Shown: positions 48,098 through 61,000, counted from the stretch's first letter. The stretch is DNA of 64,000 nt from Chelonoidis abingdonii (GCF_003597395.2 NC_133773.1:73109347-73173346), one strand, 5' to 3'. Notes: a model not told the origin generated them from the letters alone. Numbers and translations: made by a program.

Positions 48098-48782
48098 GTC
48101 TCCTTACATGTACTGCAGTGTCCTTTGTCTCCTTTTAGGTGCTAAGCATTAATTAATAATAAATAATAATAATAATAATAGTACCAAAAGGCTGAAACTT
48201 GATTTCTTAAGTAAAACCTCACCATTAAATCCTTAAATGCAAATGAAAAGTAGGCTACCAAAAATAGAGGTCCAAAATGTACAGTGATAATTCAAAGATA
48301 CCACATACAACAGGGTTTAAAAGCATTTGAAATGCAGTTTAAAACAAGAGAAGAATTGCAATGAAATAGCAATACCAGTAATCTAAAAGAAACACAAGCA
48401 AAGCCTCCCATTTACTAAAGAAAATAAATCAGTATCACTTAGCGTCAGTCTTTAATTTGTTGAACAATGGAGGGTTTGAAATGAAACAGTTGATCAACCT
48501 GTAGTTGTTAAATTTACAGTACCAGAATGCTAACTTAAGTGTGGGAAAAGAACCCAGGAAAGCAATAGGAGTCATAATTTCTTATAGAAACTGATACAGT
48601 ACAGCATCTCAACTGTGAAGCATCAGGGCAGAATTACATCAATGCATGGTGATGGATAATTGACAAAGGGAATTGCATGCATGCATCTAATGGTAGAACT
48701 TGGTTGTACACCTCTACCGTATATTTGATTTTGTTTATTCTCTTTTTCCAGATATACAAATACAGTTCACAAGCAATTGAAG
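48098..48782. other. Non-coding interval
   Basis: Begins with a short local duplication (gtcctttgtctcctt at about 48090-48104 and 48119-48134) and contains a TAA microsatellite. No gene. Confidence 0.45.
48151..48181. repeat. (TAA)n microsatellite
   Basis: About ten AAT units with one early interruption. Confidence 0.9.
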
Positions 48783-48966
48783 TATCAGAAGGGTAGCCGT
48801 GTTAGTCTGGATCTGTAAAAGCAGCAGAGAATCCTGTGGCACCTTATAGATTAACAGACGTTTTGGAGCATGAGCATGAATCTGACGAAGTGGGTATTCA
48901 CCCACGAAAGCTCGTGCTCCAAAATGTCTGTTAGTCTATAAGGTGCCACAGGATTCTCTGCTGCTT
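48783..48966 (+). mobile_element. Hairpin retroposon (184 bp), GTAGCCGTGTTAGTCTG family, 12-bp TSD
   Basis: A leader with ggtagccgtgttagtctgg is followed by two 57-bp arms, 48819-48875 and 48910-48966, that are reverse complements with three mismatches. The 34-nt loop contains its own stem (gtgggt/acccac). The element is bounded by a perfect 12-bp direct repeat, aagcaattgaag, at 48771-48782 and 48967-48978. A 12-bp duplication fits LINE-type target-primed insertion better than cut-and-paste transposition. The wording is known from a repeat family common in turtles and other reptiles; the family name is not given here. No coding capacity. Confidence 0.85.
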
Positions 48967-48978
48967 AAGCAATTGAAG

Positions 48979-51900
48979 GTATATTTTTTCATCCTTCCCC
49001 TTCCACTGCTGGCACACAGGGTGGAAATTAATTGCTTCCATCCCTTTCTGGCATTAGCTGTTGCTTCCATCTGCTTTATAGCGTTGGTTGACTGTTCTGC
49101 CTTTCCCACTAAGGTTCATCTTAGGGTTTCTCTTTGGTGCTCCATTTATACAACAAACAATGACAACAACAAAAATACCCATGCATTTGCATGCAGAGAG
49201 AAAATGGTCACCATTACAGACTATTTTTCAACAGTCATCAGAGATGGTATGTAAGGCATCATCCTTATTTCCTGTTCTAATTATATGGAGTTGATGTATG
49301 GCAACTTTGTTCATTTTTATAGTAATGACCAGTGTGTACATCATATTCTGGAAAATAATCACATGATACTTGGTGTGTGAGACAGAATTCATTTTAGGTT
49401 TAACAGTTTGATTATTACTCAGTTCTGCCTTCATCATTAAATTAGATAGATACAGAAATGTTGGCCTTCTTTCCCAAGAGAAATATATAAAATATCTCAG
49501 TCATTCTGCCAATCTAATTATTTGGTGAAGTGATTGAAATACTATGCTCCCCACTCAGAAATAAAGAAGGAGAAATTAACAATTTAGTAAATAATGCCTA
49601 ACATATACCGGGTACAGTGGGAGCTGGCAGGAATTTAGGGAGTAGCTAGTGCTGGAGGAGGAGAAAAATCCCAAATAGGAGATGCTGTTGCATCAGGCAG
49701 AAGTCTTGGCAGATCTGTCACACACACAAGAATGACAATAAAGTGTGGCAATGCTAAAGGTGGTATATAAGTGGTACAGAGAACAACAGCATATCCTCTA
49801 TGCCTGTGAACATCAGAATAGTCTCATAGTAGGAGGCATCCACTCAACTCTCTTCTATAATTGTTATCTGAAAATGTGCTAATTTTTCAAAGAATTGCCA
49901 TAAAATCTCCAAAGCAACTAAATTCCAACTAAGTCTGTTTAACCAATATGGGCATTTTAAAGCCTTTTAAAAAGCCATTATGACTACCTGATGCAAACAC
50001 CTGCTGACTAATTACAGCTGCATACATTACAGACAGTGCTTTAGTATCTGGAACAAATCAGGGAAATAATTGTCCTACTGCATAAAACATCAAGTAAAGA
50101 TTTCTTCCTCCCTCTCCCTGCACAATGTGCCAAAAAATGTAACGCACATTTATTTCTGTTGTTAGTGTATTTGCTTGGTCATGTGTTTCTTTTCTACCAG
50201 CTGGTAATGTTGCCTTAAACATCATGTGTAAAAATAAACCTGGTATCATAAAAAATAACTAGGTAAGAGTCAGCATGGATAGATCAAGATAAAGCAGCAC
50301 AATATACTATTAACTTTTTAAATATTTCCATGATTTCTGTAATTGGTAAGTATCAGTATATGGTAGTTGATAAAAATAATATTTGGGTCTTAAAGACATT
50401 TGAAATGTGCTAAAGCATGGATGGCAAAAGCTACACACCTCTTTAACCTCCCTGAGTCCAAGTTCATTGTTGGTAATTCCATTCTGTCTGCCTAACAAAG
50501 CTCCTACAGTTTTTTAGAACACAGTAACTGTTTTTCACACCATCACCAGCAGAATTTCAGAGAGAGATTCAGTGATTTTTGGCACAGAATTTATAGCTTA
50601 TAAATCAGCTTATAAGGGTCCTTCTGAATGAAAGAAACTATAGGAATATAAATTATTGTTCCTTCTAACTGTATGAGGTGAGCCTTACTCAGAGCCTGAT
50701 TGTGTGAGGTGCCAGAGTTGAGGATGATCACCATTTTGCAGGAGGCAGCCAGCACCCCAGGGGATCTGAAAGTCAGAAAATTCCAAATATAAGGGGTAAA
50801 GTGTGGAAACACTGAATTATCAGCAAAAACAATATGGTACTTGAGGATGGAGAACAAGTTTGATTTGGAGGACCAAAAATACTATCAGGAATGTGATGAA
50901 GCCATATTTGACCATCTAGGTAAAATGGACTTTCTGGATACAGAACTAAACACATGGCTAATCTGAGGGAGACACAAAAATCATCATCAGCTCTGGAAAA
51001 ACGTGATGAAGTGGGAAAGAGCTGCAAAACCCACTGGGTTTAGGATCTGTGAGGGAATCAAATGTCAAATATTCTGGAACACGTATATAGAGAAGGCTGC
51101 TGTACTGCTCCCCTCATCCTGGACATTATGGTTCAACCAGAAGCCATGCAGCAATTGGTACCCACAATGTTCACGTGCCCTACTAATCTTCTCCCATCCC
51201 CCAAGTCTGATAGAGGGCAAAGAGCTGATATGAACGGTATCAGCTCCCACTGTTCCCCAGCTCCTCCTCCTCTCCTCCCTGCAGTGCCTCATAAGGACAA
51301 AGCCCCAGAAAATAGTAGCAGGGGAAGGAGTGCAGCACACAGTCAAAGGAGCATGTGCTGTAATGTGTTAATGTGAGTGAGGTTTCCTCAAAGGGATAAT
51401 TCAGAGCTACTTAGAAATATAATGAATGAATGGTCCCTATGTCCATAAAAAAGTAAATCTGAATAAGTCTTAACCAATAGTTCCTTTGAGAAAATTGGAA
51501 GATTAAAAAAAAACTACTGATGATTGAGATGATACAAAGTTGCTATGTATAAAGTACATACATGTCTTGTATTTATTAATTTTAAATGTGTCATCTGACT
51601 GTCTTTGAATGTGCCTTATTTTTTTTAAATGTTCCTTGTCGTCACATTGTGCTATGGATAATTTTGTTTCTGTCTCTTCTTGAATCTTTTCAAATAAGAG
51701 GGAGAAAGATATTTTTCTCTCCCTTCCCCCTTTTGGTTTGGAAGTCTCAAGTTTAAAGTGGAGAGCATTTGTAACATGGGATTCTACTCCTTGATTGTAA
51801 ACTGCAAGGCAATCGCAATGGTTGTGAAGTTAAATAGGATTTACAGTTCTTGCCTTTGAGGTGCTGCCATAGAGCACACAGCGTTATTTATCTTGCTTAC

Positions 51901-53639
51901 TCTAGCTGTTCATGATGAATTATTAAAATGTGCTTGAAAGCATGTAGCCATTTGGAAGCAGCGTCTTACTGAGGAGCAGAACAGATAAAAGCACTGAGAC
52001 AAAACAAGTGACCCTGCCACACTAACCACTGCTAATATTTCACACAAGAAAAGGCACATTTGGCCAAATTCTCCTCTCAGCAGCCCCAGTGCAACCTCAC
52101 TGACTTCAGTGAGTACATTGGACTCAAGTCATCAGCTGGGTAAAAAATGCTATAATTTATCCAAAGGCAAAATAGAGAGGGAAGGCAAAATGAACCACTG
52201 AAGTGTAATTTGCATTGGTAATATAACTGCAGTTGGGCTTTGAGTGGACTGGAATGATGGGGGAGTGCAGCCAGGATAAAGGTATTGATGTATGCAAATG
52301 ATAATATATTTGGTTTAGTTTTTTGAGTTTGTATAATAAACATGGTGTGAGAGACAATGACTTAGCTCTGGCTTCCAAGACAGCAGGAAAGAAATGAAAG
52401 GGAGTGTCGGTAGCACCATCTGTAATAAAGCTTCCCCGACACCTCCCATTCTGAGAGTGTTTTGTGTTACTTATAACTTTGTCAAACTCAGATCATTCTG
52501 ACTGAAATTTTCCATGCCAGGTGTCTGCCTTACGCTTATAGTTTCTGAGAAGTTTCAGCAAACATGGCTCAACCATTTCTAAGAACAAAATGGGGGGGGG
52601 GGGAGATATTTTGCTTATGTTAAAAAAATTCTTACAACTGCTTCAGTGAGAAACTCTAACATTGCCATGCTTTAGAGCAAGGACTTGAAATTTGCTAGGG
52701 AGTGGCTTGGTGTGAGGGATGTATGTGCCTTTTGCTGTCTATGTGAAAATGTGCCCAAATTTTGGTCTAACTATAAGCCCATGAAAAATCAGTTCGCATA
52801 TTCTGCATAGAGGCTTGTTGGACTTTGGCAGGTACATTCTCCAAAGATTCTGTGTACCCTTAGCATGCTCTGTGTCCTCACAGCTTCTATATGCTGATTG
52901 TGTATGCTCCTGCCTCACAGATAGACTCAATATCGCCTCATCTCAGGGCTTCATAGATGAGCAGAATTTACCCTGAAGTTGTTCTACTTGGTTCTGAAGG
53001 CCACTGAAGCAGTGGTTGCTGGAACTAAGTGCAAGATACTGTTTTTCTGTCATCTCAAATTCACAGCTGGCACTCAGGTTGGATGCAGAAGCAGACAATT
53101 CAGATGGGTAGTGTGTGTGTATGGAGGATAATAACCTATTTCTGTTTATCAGTTATTCTGTTAGATTAAGTGGGATAGGTTTTCAGTATGGTTCTGAAGC
53201 TTCTACACCTGCTGGTGAACCAAGTGTGGAACAGGATGGGTTTACAATGAATTTTTTTTTCAGTTTTCTTTTTTAATACAGAGTTTTTTGTATGTAAGTT
53301 CTTATATTAAGAGAATGTCTAAAGGATACAATGGCAAGCACTCAAAGGTTAGGGAATGCTGGAATTGAAGTTGTCAATGCAAACCTAAACTAGGCCCCTT
53401 CTATACATGCATTATGATACAATCTTTAATTACAGGTTCACATTCGGGGCAGGGGGTTCCCCATCAACAGGAATCCTGCCTGTTTCAGTGCACAGGCTGG
53501 ACAGTACTCAGGGGATGAATCAGAGTTGTATAGTGAATCAGGCTGTGATCTGTAGGACCCCTGCCTTATTTATTGCAAACATTGGAAGGTGTGATGTGAA
53601 CAAGGCACAGAAATGCAGGAAGAGATGGGACAGACTCAT
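48979..53639. other. Long non-coding interval
   Basis: About 4.7 kb without a supported gene. 52064-52130 has ttggccaaattctcctctc and cactgacttcagtgag, the wording of an old amniote SINE-like repeat. G12 lies at 52592-52603. 50600-51370 holds overlapping open frames on both strands with no domain. 51780-51990 has a texture like conserved non-coding DNA. Confidence 0.4.
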
Positions 53640-53745
53640 GATTAAGTTGGCTGAATGCCACCAGAGAGAACTGGATTCTATCCCTACCTCTGCTCCTACA
53701 GAGCTCCTGGGCAATGCTGAGCAAATCACTTAAACCAAACTTTTC
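53640..53745 (+). repeat. CORE/MIR-like SINE, 5' part
   Basis: Contains agttggctgaatgccacc, agagagaactggattctatc (B-box region), cctacctctgctcctacag and gagcaaatcacttaaac, matching in order the SINE head at 25500. It breaks at about 53745. Confidence 0.65.
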
Positions 53746-53872
53746 CCAGGTGGTCACTATTTGTGTGTTCTTCACGTTCTAGGTCCCCAGCCTGAGATGC
53801 TGGAGTTGTATTTGCATAACTGTTGAGCACTCACAGCTACAACCGGAATCAATGGGAACTTTGGTTACCCAT
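53746..53872 (-). repeat. Unassigned dispersed repeat splitting the SINE
   Basis: Contains actgttgagcactcacagct and ccggaatcaatgggaactt, the wording of a different old amniote repeat. It lies between the two SINE halves, so it looks like a later insertion or template switch. Confidence 0.4.
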
Positions 53873-54010
53873 TTCCCATATATAAAATGGGAATAATACC
53901 ACGCCCTCATCTCAGAGGCATTGGGAAGATTAATTAATTTAATGTTTGTCAAGCATGCAAATACTCTAGTGATGAGTGTGCCATACAGAAGACTATTGAG
54001 CAAATTAAAG
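53873..54010 (+). repeat. CORE/MIR-like SINE, 3' part
   Basis: Resumes with cccatttcccatatataaaa and tgggaataataccacgccct, then cctcatctcagaggcattgg, aagattaattaatttaatg, the MIR/CORE-SINE middle and tail. Confidence 0.65.
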
Positions 54011-55819
54011 TTCTGTCTTCAGAGCAGGGTTTGGATAGTGTGCAGTAAGGCAGGCCTGAGGCCAAACAGCCAACCATGAGGCTAAAAATATAGAATAACT
54101 ACTCATTCAGGGACCAAGTCCATGTGTCATTGAATGAGGCAGGAGGCCTGGGGATGAGGGGGAGTAGAATAGTATGTGATCGTGTAGTTAACTGTAAAAA
54201 TTGTATCATAATTAATACTAACAAGGGCAATCTTAATTCTGCCATTTCCAAACTTCTGGGTGCTTGACTTTGCAACTTTTGTGTTCTTTTTATGTCAGGG
54301 TTTTTGGATGTAAAATAACTATTAGACTCACTGAAATTAGTGGTTAAAGAAGCTTGCAGTGAAAACCTAAAAATACGATAATTGTACAGGGCATACTGCC
54401 CTCTTATACTTAGACTCATTCCTGCTGTCCTCAATTCAATGAGCTTCAGCATGAAACAGTGCAAGCTTCTTGCCAGAAGTAACAGGGTGGTGTTCACAGC
54501 TGCTGATTGAAGTTTGTCATGGAAAAAAAGATACTTTCTTAATTAGCATGATTTAAAATCTTATAGTCAAGGCCAAATTTAACCTTTTAATTGTTAAGTT
54601 CTTATGACATGAGCACTTTGAATTTGCATATATCAAAGCAGTATCATCATCAGTTGCTCTTCAGATAGAAATCCAAGAGATCTCAGTTAAGTAGTACACA
54701 AGGAAATATGTGTAGCTGTATTTTAAACTAGACAGACACTATAAGTGATCCTAAAATATCTGTGAATCCTAATATTTTAAAATATAAACCTATGCCATGT
54801 AGGAAGGTGTGAAGTGAACAGTATAGCCATGACAGAGTAGTCAAGACACCCCAAATAGTGCCACCCTTATAATATACCATAAATCTGGCTGTGAGAAGAG
54901 GTCTTAGGCCTGTGCTGTTGAGGATCATGTGTTTTGAAGGTTAGGGCTCATAAAAATTCAGAGAGTTTGGATAAAAGTCCCCCCCACCTTTTTGAACCAA
55001 CACACATGCTGAACCTTTTGAGAAGCACCAAGAATCTAAAGCAAGCCCAGAGGTGCTGGAACTAGGAGTGCTGGGGGAAAAAAAAAATGTTCCAGCACTC
55101 CTCAGCAAATCTTCTCAGAATGTGAAACTTTTGAACCTCTAGCAGTCCCTGAAAATGCTTCTTCTTTTTCCTCATGGTGACTGCATCTTGTGACAGCCCA
55201 CGTCATCTAGGTGGCAATTTTCAGCTGAGTGAATTGAAGCTCTATTTCCTATTGTTGCTAAAGGGAAAGTTCGTCATCTAATTCCCCATGCATTTCACTA
55301 ACAGCTTACCACATGCATATAGATGCTCTGCTGCTTGAGAATATCTAGAAGAGTAATTCAAAATATCCAAAAATCTAATGAGTTTACAAATGCTACTGGT
55401 GTTCAATGAAGCAGTCTTTTCTTTATCCCACCTGTTCATGTGGTATACATATGTAGTTTATTTGCAAAGCAAAAGCAAAGAAAAAAAGAAATAGGTAAAT
55501 AAAACACACACAGGTGTGCAATATAGACAGCATAAACATGTTAGTTAAAATCTGGATTATAGGTTTTATTAGAAACTCAAGTGTGCAACTACTAAACTGA
55601 TGCACCACTCATGAAGAGACTTGAAAGCCATTGAATACACAGTACATTTTTAAAGTAGACAAGAGGAAAGTTCCACAGCACAGATGTTTAAGGGTAATTA
55701 AATTCTACAACTGGGATACACTGGGAAAATTCCCTGGCATATTTTTATATGCAGTACATGGCATAGGCAGAAGAAGCTTGCTGTGCATTGGGGAGTAGGG
55801 GGCTGAGGTGCATGCTCAA

Positions 55820-55820
<1 letters not shown>
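54011..55820. other. Non-coding interval
   Basis: No gene. 55046-55105 folds back (gaggtgctggaactagg / gttccagcactcctcag), wording of a small reptile repeat with a GGTGCTGGAACTAG terminus. The 132-codon minus frame at 54099-54497 has no recognisable domain. Confidence 0.4.

Positions 55821-55899
<79 letters not shown>
55821..55899. repeat. (CA)n microsatellite, about 39 units, uninterrupted
   Basis: A pure CA tract of 79 bp. It opens an artefactual Cys-Val repeat frame on the minus strand. Confidence 0.98.
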
Positions 55900-55900
<1 letters not shown>

Positions 55901-57554
55901 ACTTTATTAATATGCCAACCCTGTAAAACCCCTCAATGCCCATTTCTTTCTTAAAATCTATACCAAGATGGACAATAAAGATAACTGCTATAACAATTTA
56001 ACAGCTTCTTGCTATTAAATGGATTTTACACTTAGAGTCACAGTGGGTTTATTTCTTTTTTTAAAGTTGCAAATTAAAAAAAAAATTAGAAATTATCAGC
56101 ATTGTTTTGAGTGCTTTCCTTACTATGCCATCCTGCATATTTAATGGTGCTGAGTTTTATTTCCCTGCACTTGTGGCTGTGCTGGGAGTGAAGTAGTAAC
56201 TGCAACAAGCCAGTGTGAATCTGAGCTGGGAAGTTGGTGCTCAGTACTTCTCTCCACCCCCACCTTGGTAGTTGGTGCCCTGAGTGCTAACATATACTTG
56301 CTCTCTGCCCAGGTGCCCATGACCCATTCTCCCTCCCCACCCCAGCCCACCCCCCGACCTCAGCAGCTGACACATGTGCTCCTGCCCTTCCCCCATGCCA
56401 TTTGTCACCACCAGGACTCACAGTGTGGGAAGGCACGACAAGCCACTGGGGAGTCACGTACACTGTGTCATCCATGTGGCTGCCAGCAAAGTGAAAGAAG
56501 ACAGAGAAAGGAGAGCTGGCCCAGGTCCCACTCTTGCCTCTGCCCCTCCAGGCACAAGGGCGGAAAGATAGCCGGGCCCCGCTCTCACCTCCATTAGATA
56601 CTGTACATGGGGAATATCAGGGGGAGGAGGGAATGTTCATCAGCCTCTCCCCTCCATATTTCCATTGAAAGGGTCCCAGCCTCCACTGCCCCGCCTTGGT
56701 TCCACCCCATCTGGTGCATGGGACTAAACTGTATCTCACCTGTGATATTAATAGAAGTGACAGTGCTAAGTTACCTACATTCATGCTGAAAGTTTATTGT
56801 AAATAATGGTCTTCAAACATGCATCACCAGTTTAGTGTGGTGATCTAGCAGTTGGACAGCAGGGTTAGGTACGCAAATACTATGGTGACAAATGCTTCCT
56901 AGCTGGCTGTCTAGACACAGATTTTTCAAAATTCTCCATCTCAAGATCAGCCATAGGATTCTCTCACACTCTGTATCTCTCATTTATTTATTTTTATTCC
57001 TGTCTATGCTATGTGATGAGCTGTGATGCAGCTTCATAGGCAAACTAAAACAGTTAATTCTGCAACTCAGCCATTACATGCAAGATTACAGTTTGATGTT
57101 TGTATCGCAGAATAATAATTTGATTCTATCGAATAATAGAGTACATCTAAATCGTAGATGTAGAATCTCTCTCTATTGGTTGCCATGAAAATGTTTTTGT
57201 TTGATGTATCATAACAGTTGCCCTATCTTGTATTTGCTTCTACAAGTTCTTTTGAATTAGAACACACAGCTTTCTACATTACTATTCACACTTCTGGAGT
57301 TCTCTATTTTTATAAAACTTCTGATTGTATTTCTGCTTTGAGCTTTGTTAAAGATAACATTCAAAGTAAGAGTGCTTGTATTTTCATCACCCACTAACAT
57401 GATGCTGACCTTGCTAGAGAAAGACATCTGTCTGCTGGAAATCTATAACTATTGTTTCAGTACTATTCTCTCTGGATGTTGTTACTTCTCAATTTACTTT
57501 ATCTGCAGCACTTGCGCATTTACGAAGTAGAACAACACTGTAAAGAATAAGTCA
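55900..57554. other. Non-coding interval with a GC-rich patch
   Basis: AT-rich apart from 56160-56720, which is GC-richer with C-runs and overlapping frames on both strands. No domain, splice pattern or repeat family could be supported for that patch. Confidence 0.4.
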
Positions 57555-57559
57555 CTAGT

Positions 57560-58450
57560 TGTAAAGGTCCGTGGCTGACCCTCCCCATCAGATTCAGAGG
57601 GAGGCCACCCCCCTCACTACTGCATGTCCGTCCAACCAAGCTTAAAGGGGGAACCAGTACTCTCAAGGCGCCAGCCCTCTGGGCAAAGCAACAAGCAGTC
57701 TATGAGGCTCTGGCTTTCAGGCAAAGCAGAGGAGTAAAGGAACTGGGGGGCTCTGGCCCTTTAGGCCAGGCAGAGCAGTAAGCAGTCAAAGGCTCTGACC
57801 CCCTTTGCAGGGCAGAGAAGTAAGCTGTCTAAGGCTCTGGCCTCCTGGCTTAAACAGATAGTGGACAAGCACAGGCCTCTTGGCCTAAGGTGGGTAGGTG
57901 GCCACCTCAGGGGTGGGGCATCCACAGGGGGTAGAGGGACCCAGGCCCACCCTTCTCCACTGGGTCCCAGCCCAGGGCCCTAACAGTGGCAGAGGCCTCC
58001 GCCACTGGGTCAGCGGGGATCCCATCAATACATGCTGACCAATATTCTGGCTGCACAACTGGACTATTGTCTGGTATCCCTGGGCTAGTTCCTACAACCT
58101 CATTGCAGTGTATCTCTATCTCTTGGGTTTCCTCCATCTCTGTGGGGTACACAGCCAGTGTCAGTCCCAGTAGCTCTTCCATGCTGTCATCAGTCAGCTT
58201 GTCTAGCAATCCTTCTGGGCTTTCAGCACTGTAGGACTCATTCTCAAGCATGCGGTTCAACAGCGGCTGAGAAGAGTGTCTCTCCTTCACAAACTCCTCT
58301 CCAACTGAGCTGAAGGGTCTGCCTTTAAGCTTCCTGTCTCAGCCCTCTGCTTCTGGCAGGGCAGCCATGGCTGGCATGGATCCACACACCAGGGGTGGAT
58401 GGTGCCTCCTCCCCATCGGTCTCCAAGTGAGAACACACCCCTTCGCTACA
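57560..58450. mobile_element. Solo LTR (891 bp), family C, TSD ctagt, with minisatellite and open frame
   Basis: Starts TGTAAAGGTCCG and ends CTTCGCTACA (inverted tgta/taca ends). It is flanked by perfect ctagt repeats at 57555-57559 and 58451-58455. The left third is a 42-bp minisatellite. The right part carries an open frame on the minus strand (58290 down to 57907, 127 codons including a non-ATG start) that is Glu/Leu-rich (DDSMEELLGLTLAVYPTEM) with no recognised domain. An in-frame ATG lies near codon 14. No gag/pol is attached. The minisatellite unit and the open frame are unlike the other LTRs in this window. Confidence 0.82.
57664..57875. repeat. 42-43 bp minisatellite, about 5 units, within the LTR
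   Basis: ggctctgg/ggctctga recurs at 57706, 57749, 57791 and 57833, with a diverged first unit from about 57664. Each unit also holds a cagagcagtaagcagt-like stretch. Confidence 0.8.
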
Positions 58451-58455
58451 CTAGT

Positions 58456-58692
58456 AAATCCCACAAGGCAGCCCTTTCACCCACCCTCTTTCCTTTGAAG
58501 GACAGATTGTGTCTGAGGAAAACTCTTCACACTTCTGAATGACATGCATATTATATCCCTGCTTTTAGTTTATAATTTCAAGAATGATGACTCATTTCTC
58601 ATTCAATCATACTGTGAGCTCTCATCATTATACTTTCTTATGTCCTTACTCTCAAATCAAGCAAGTCATATAAATCCCTGTTCTTTAAGGGT
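58456..58692. other. Short non-coding interval
   Basis: Nothing recognised. Confidence 0.4.
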
Positions 58693-58775
58693 TTTCATAG
58701 ATTTCAAAGCCACAGGGGACCAAAGGTCATTTACTCTGACCTCTTGTATAACACAAGCCATAGAAGAGTTGACAC
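58693..58775 (-). mobile_element. CR1 3' tail fragment, reverse
   Basis: ttttcatagatttcaaagcc, acaggggaccaaaggtcatt, ctgacctcttgtataacac and aagccatagaag are the reverse complement of the CR1 3' terminus (compare caggaggtcagact/gtcccttctggcc wording near 25985-26040). Confidence 0.75.
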
Positions 58776-60934
58776 TGTTTATCTTCATTATTAGGTGTTG
58801 TCTTTGATGGTATAGATAGACCTATCTTGGAAGGTTGTGGGAGGGTGAACTGGGTAGACAAGGGAATTGATCCATCAGATTTAATGAAGATACATGTTAG
58901 GAGGAGACCCATAAAAGTGGTAAGATTTTTTTTTTGACACTTCCCCAGCTCTGTGTTAGTTGCTGGTCAAATACTACTGAATGAAAAAGGGTAAACATTT
59001 TTTCTGATATTTACTAAATTTGATTTAGTGGGAATTCTACCGTGCCTAGCTAGATACTACTATGCAAAGCAACAATGTTTTATCTGAACAGCACAAGTCT
59101 TGAATTTCTATAGTTCTGAGCAAGGTATTCTTACTTAGTAAAACTCACTTAATAAAAAATATAACTCAGAAAATACAAACTATCACTTTATTATCCTTGC
59201 ATGTAAACTGAGGATTCACGGAGTTGCAGATTTGGGCACATGCTCTGTCACACAGATGGCATACGCACTGTCCAGCTTCTACTTTTCTGCAGTCTGTTAC
59301 TAAACTTCTGCTTAAAGAGGAACGCTGACAAGCTTTGTCTTAACAAACCCCCGAGATTTTAAATGGGATCCATGGCTACCTTAAGGATTGTAAACCCCTT
59401 GATAATATTAAGTGGTCTGTTTCCCAGTTTTAAGCATGTAAGTAAGTGTAAAGGAAGTGTTTGCTCAAGAATTGCTACTTTGTGTGTTTGTTCAGGACAT
59501 AGTCGAGAATACTTTTACCTAAGTTATTTTTTAACAAGAGGAAAGATTATGCAGGTCATTTGTACATAGGAAGCTACATGGGTGGCACAGACTAGAGAGG
59601 ATGAAGGAGACCCCCATAGCTGTTAAGTAGGATGAGGGCTATTTGGAATTGGCAAACTTTATTTCAAGCCACATGAACATCCTGGGTTCAAAGTCAGATT
59701 GTGAATGTGAGCTTTTTCAAAGCAGCATCTACACAGACAGCAGTAGTAGCAATGCGGCAATGCTAGTTCTTCAAATATTCCTATTCCTGTGGAGCAGAAT
59801 GTGTGTGTGAAAGCAAAAATATCATCAGCTAGCCCTCTCCTTGTTCCAGTATGGAGACAAAATCCTTGACACACCCCTTGGGCAACCTATGCTCTTGAAG
59901 GGAAGAGGCCTCGGGTTGGACAGGAAGGAAAGAGGAAATAATCATACTGCTGGCCTGAGGAAAAGCCTCTGGACATTATATTGTAACATCCATGATAATA
60001 CAACACTAAATTAAATTCAATACTGCACATCTGCTAAAATGAATAATAGTGAAATAGTGGTTGCTTAAAAATTGTCCTTAAGCTTCATATTTACCAGCCT
60101 AGTGAGATGAACCGGACAGTTCACATCTTCCAGAACTACTGGGCCAAATTCATCTCTGTTCTACATTCATTTACATGGTATTACACCAGTGATGGACTGG
60201 ACCTCTTTCTGCGCACTTTGGATTACAGCATTTCATATGGAAAACTTTCTTCACATTCGTAAGAGCTAGAATTATAATTGGTTTTAAATAAATGCTGAAG
60301 TTCAGCAGAAAGCGACAGGGTCACCAGCTCACAACATTTGATATTGCTATGTCTTTCAGGTTTGCTTTCTTATGCAAAGAGCTAAATCTAATGTTATGCA
60401 AATTTGCAAGTCTCAGACTGTTACTGCTCTGTCAAAACACCAAAAATCATACTCATAAGTTCCCTCTCAACCTTTCTTCTGTTTCCAAAGAGCAAACAAG
60501 AAGGGGCCAAAATTTGCTGTGGTGAAGAATAGCTGCATTTACAGCTATAGGGCTTAATATGCTCCAGCTTCCTGTGGAGTTTCTTAAATCATGGCACACA
60601 GACTCAATAGTGAGGTATAGAACTATGAACTCTGTTGATCATTTGTGCACAGCATAAACTGTGCTCTCAAGGTACTATCACCCAGCACTCAGTATGAAAT
60701 CTGTGAAGAATTATTTGGATGAAGTCTCTACTTCAGTTGTCTTAATCTTGGTTAGTGACTATTAATATTCCCAGGACATTACAGAGCCCAGTTCTGATGT
60801 CTTTGTTCCCCACCTTAATGTAACTGAAGACAAACTTTAGCACTAGGCACGTCAAAATTTTTGTAACCTATTCTAGCTGTCTCCATTCCTCGTTAGAAAC
60901 TGTTTCACATAACAGGCAACAAAGCTACTACAAA
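58776..60934. other. Non-coding interval
   Basis: No supported gene. 60137-60200 has ctgggccaaattcatctctg, an old SINE-like remnant. Otherwise nothing recognised. Confidence 0.4.
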
Positions 60935-61000
60935 CTACCAGCTAACAGAGTTATTCCTTTAGTAGTTAGATCCTAGGTTCAAACCCTACTATGTCCCAGT
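60935..61000 (+). repeat. tRNA-like SINE head fragment
   Basis: gttattcctttagtagttag followed by ctaggttcaaaccctac, a good pol III B box (GGTTCAAACC). No cloverleaf is possible, so not a tRNA gene. Confidence 0.45.

Noticed and set aside
54099..54497. Minus-strand 132-codon frame
   Set aside because: No recognisable domain, AT-rich composition and no splice or promoter context; judged chance.
55698..55943. Cys-Val repeat protein frame on the minus strand
   Set aside because: Translation of the CA microsatellite.
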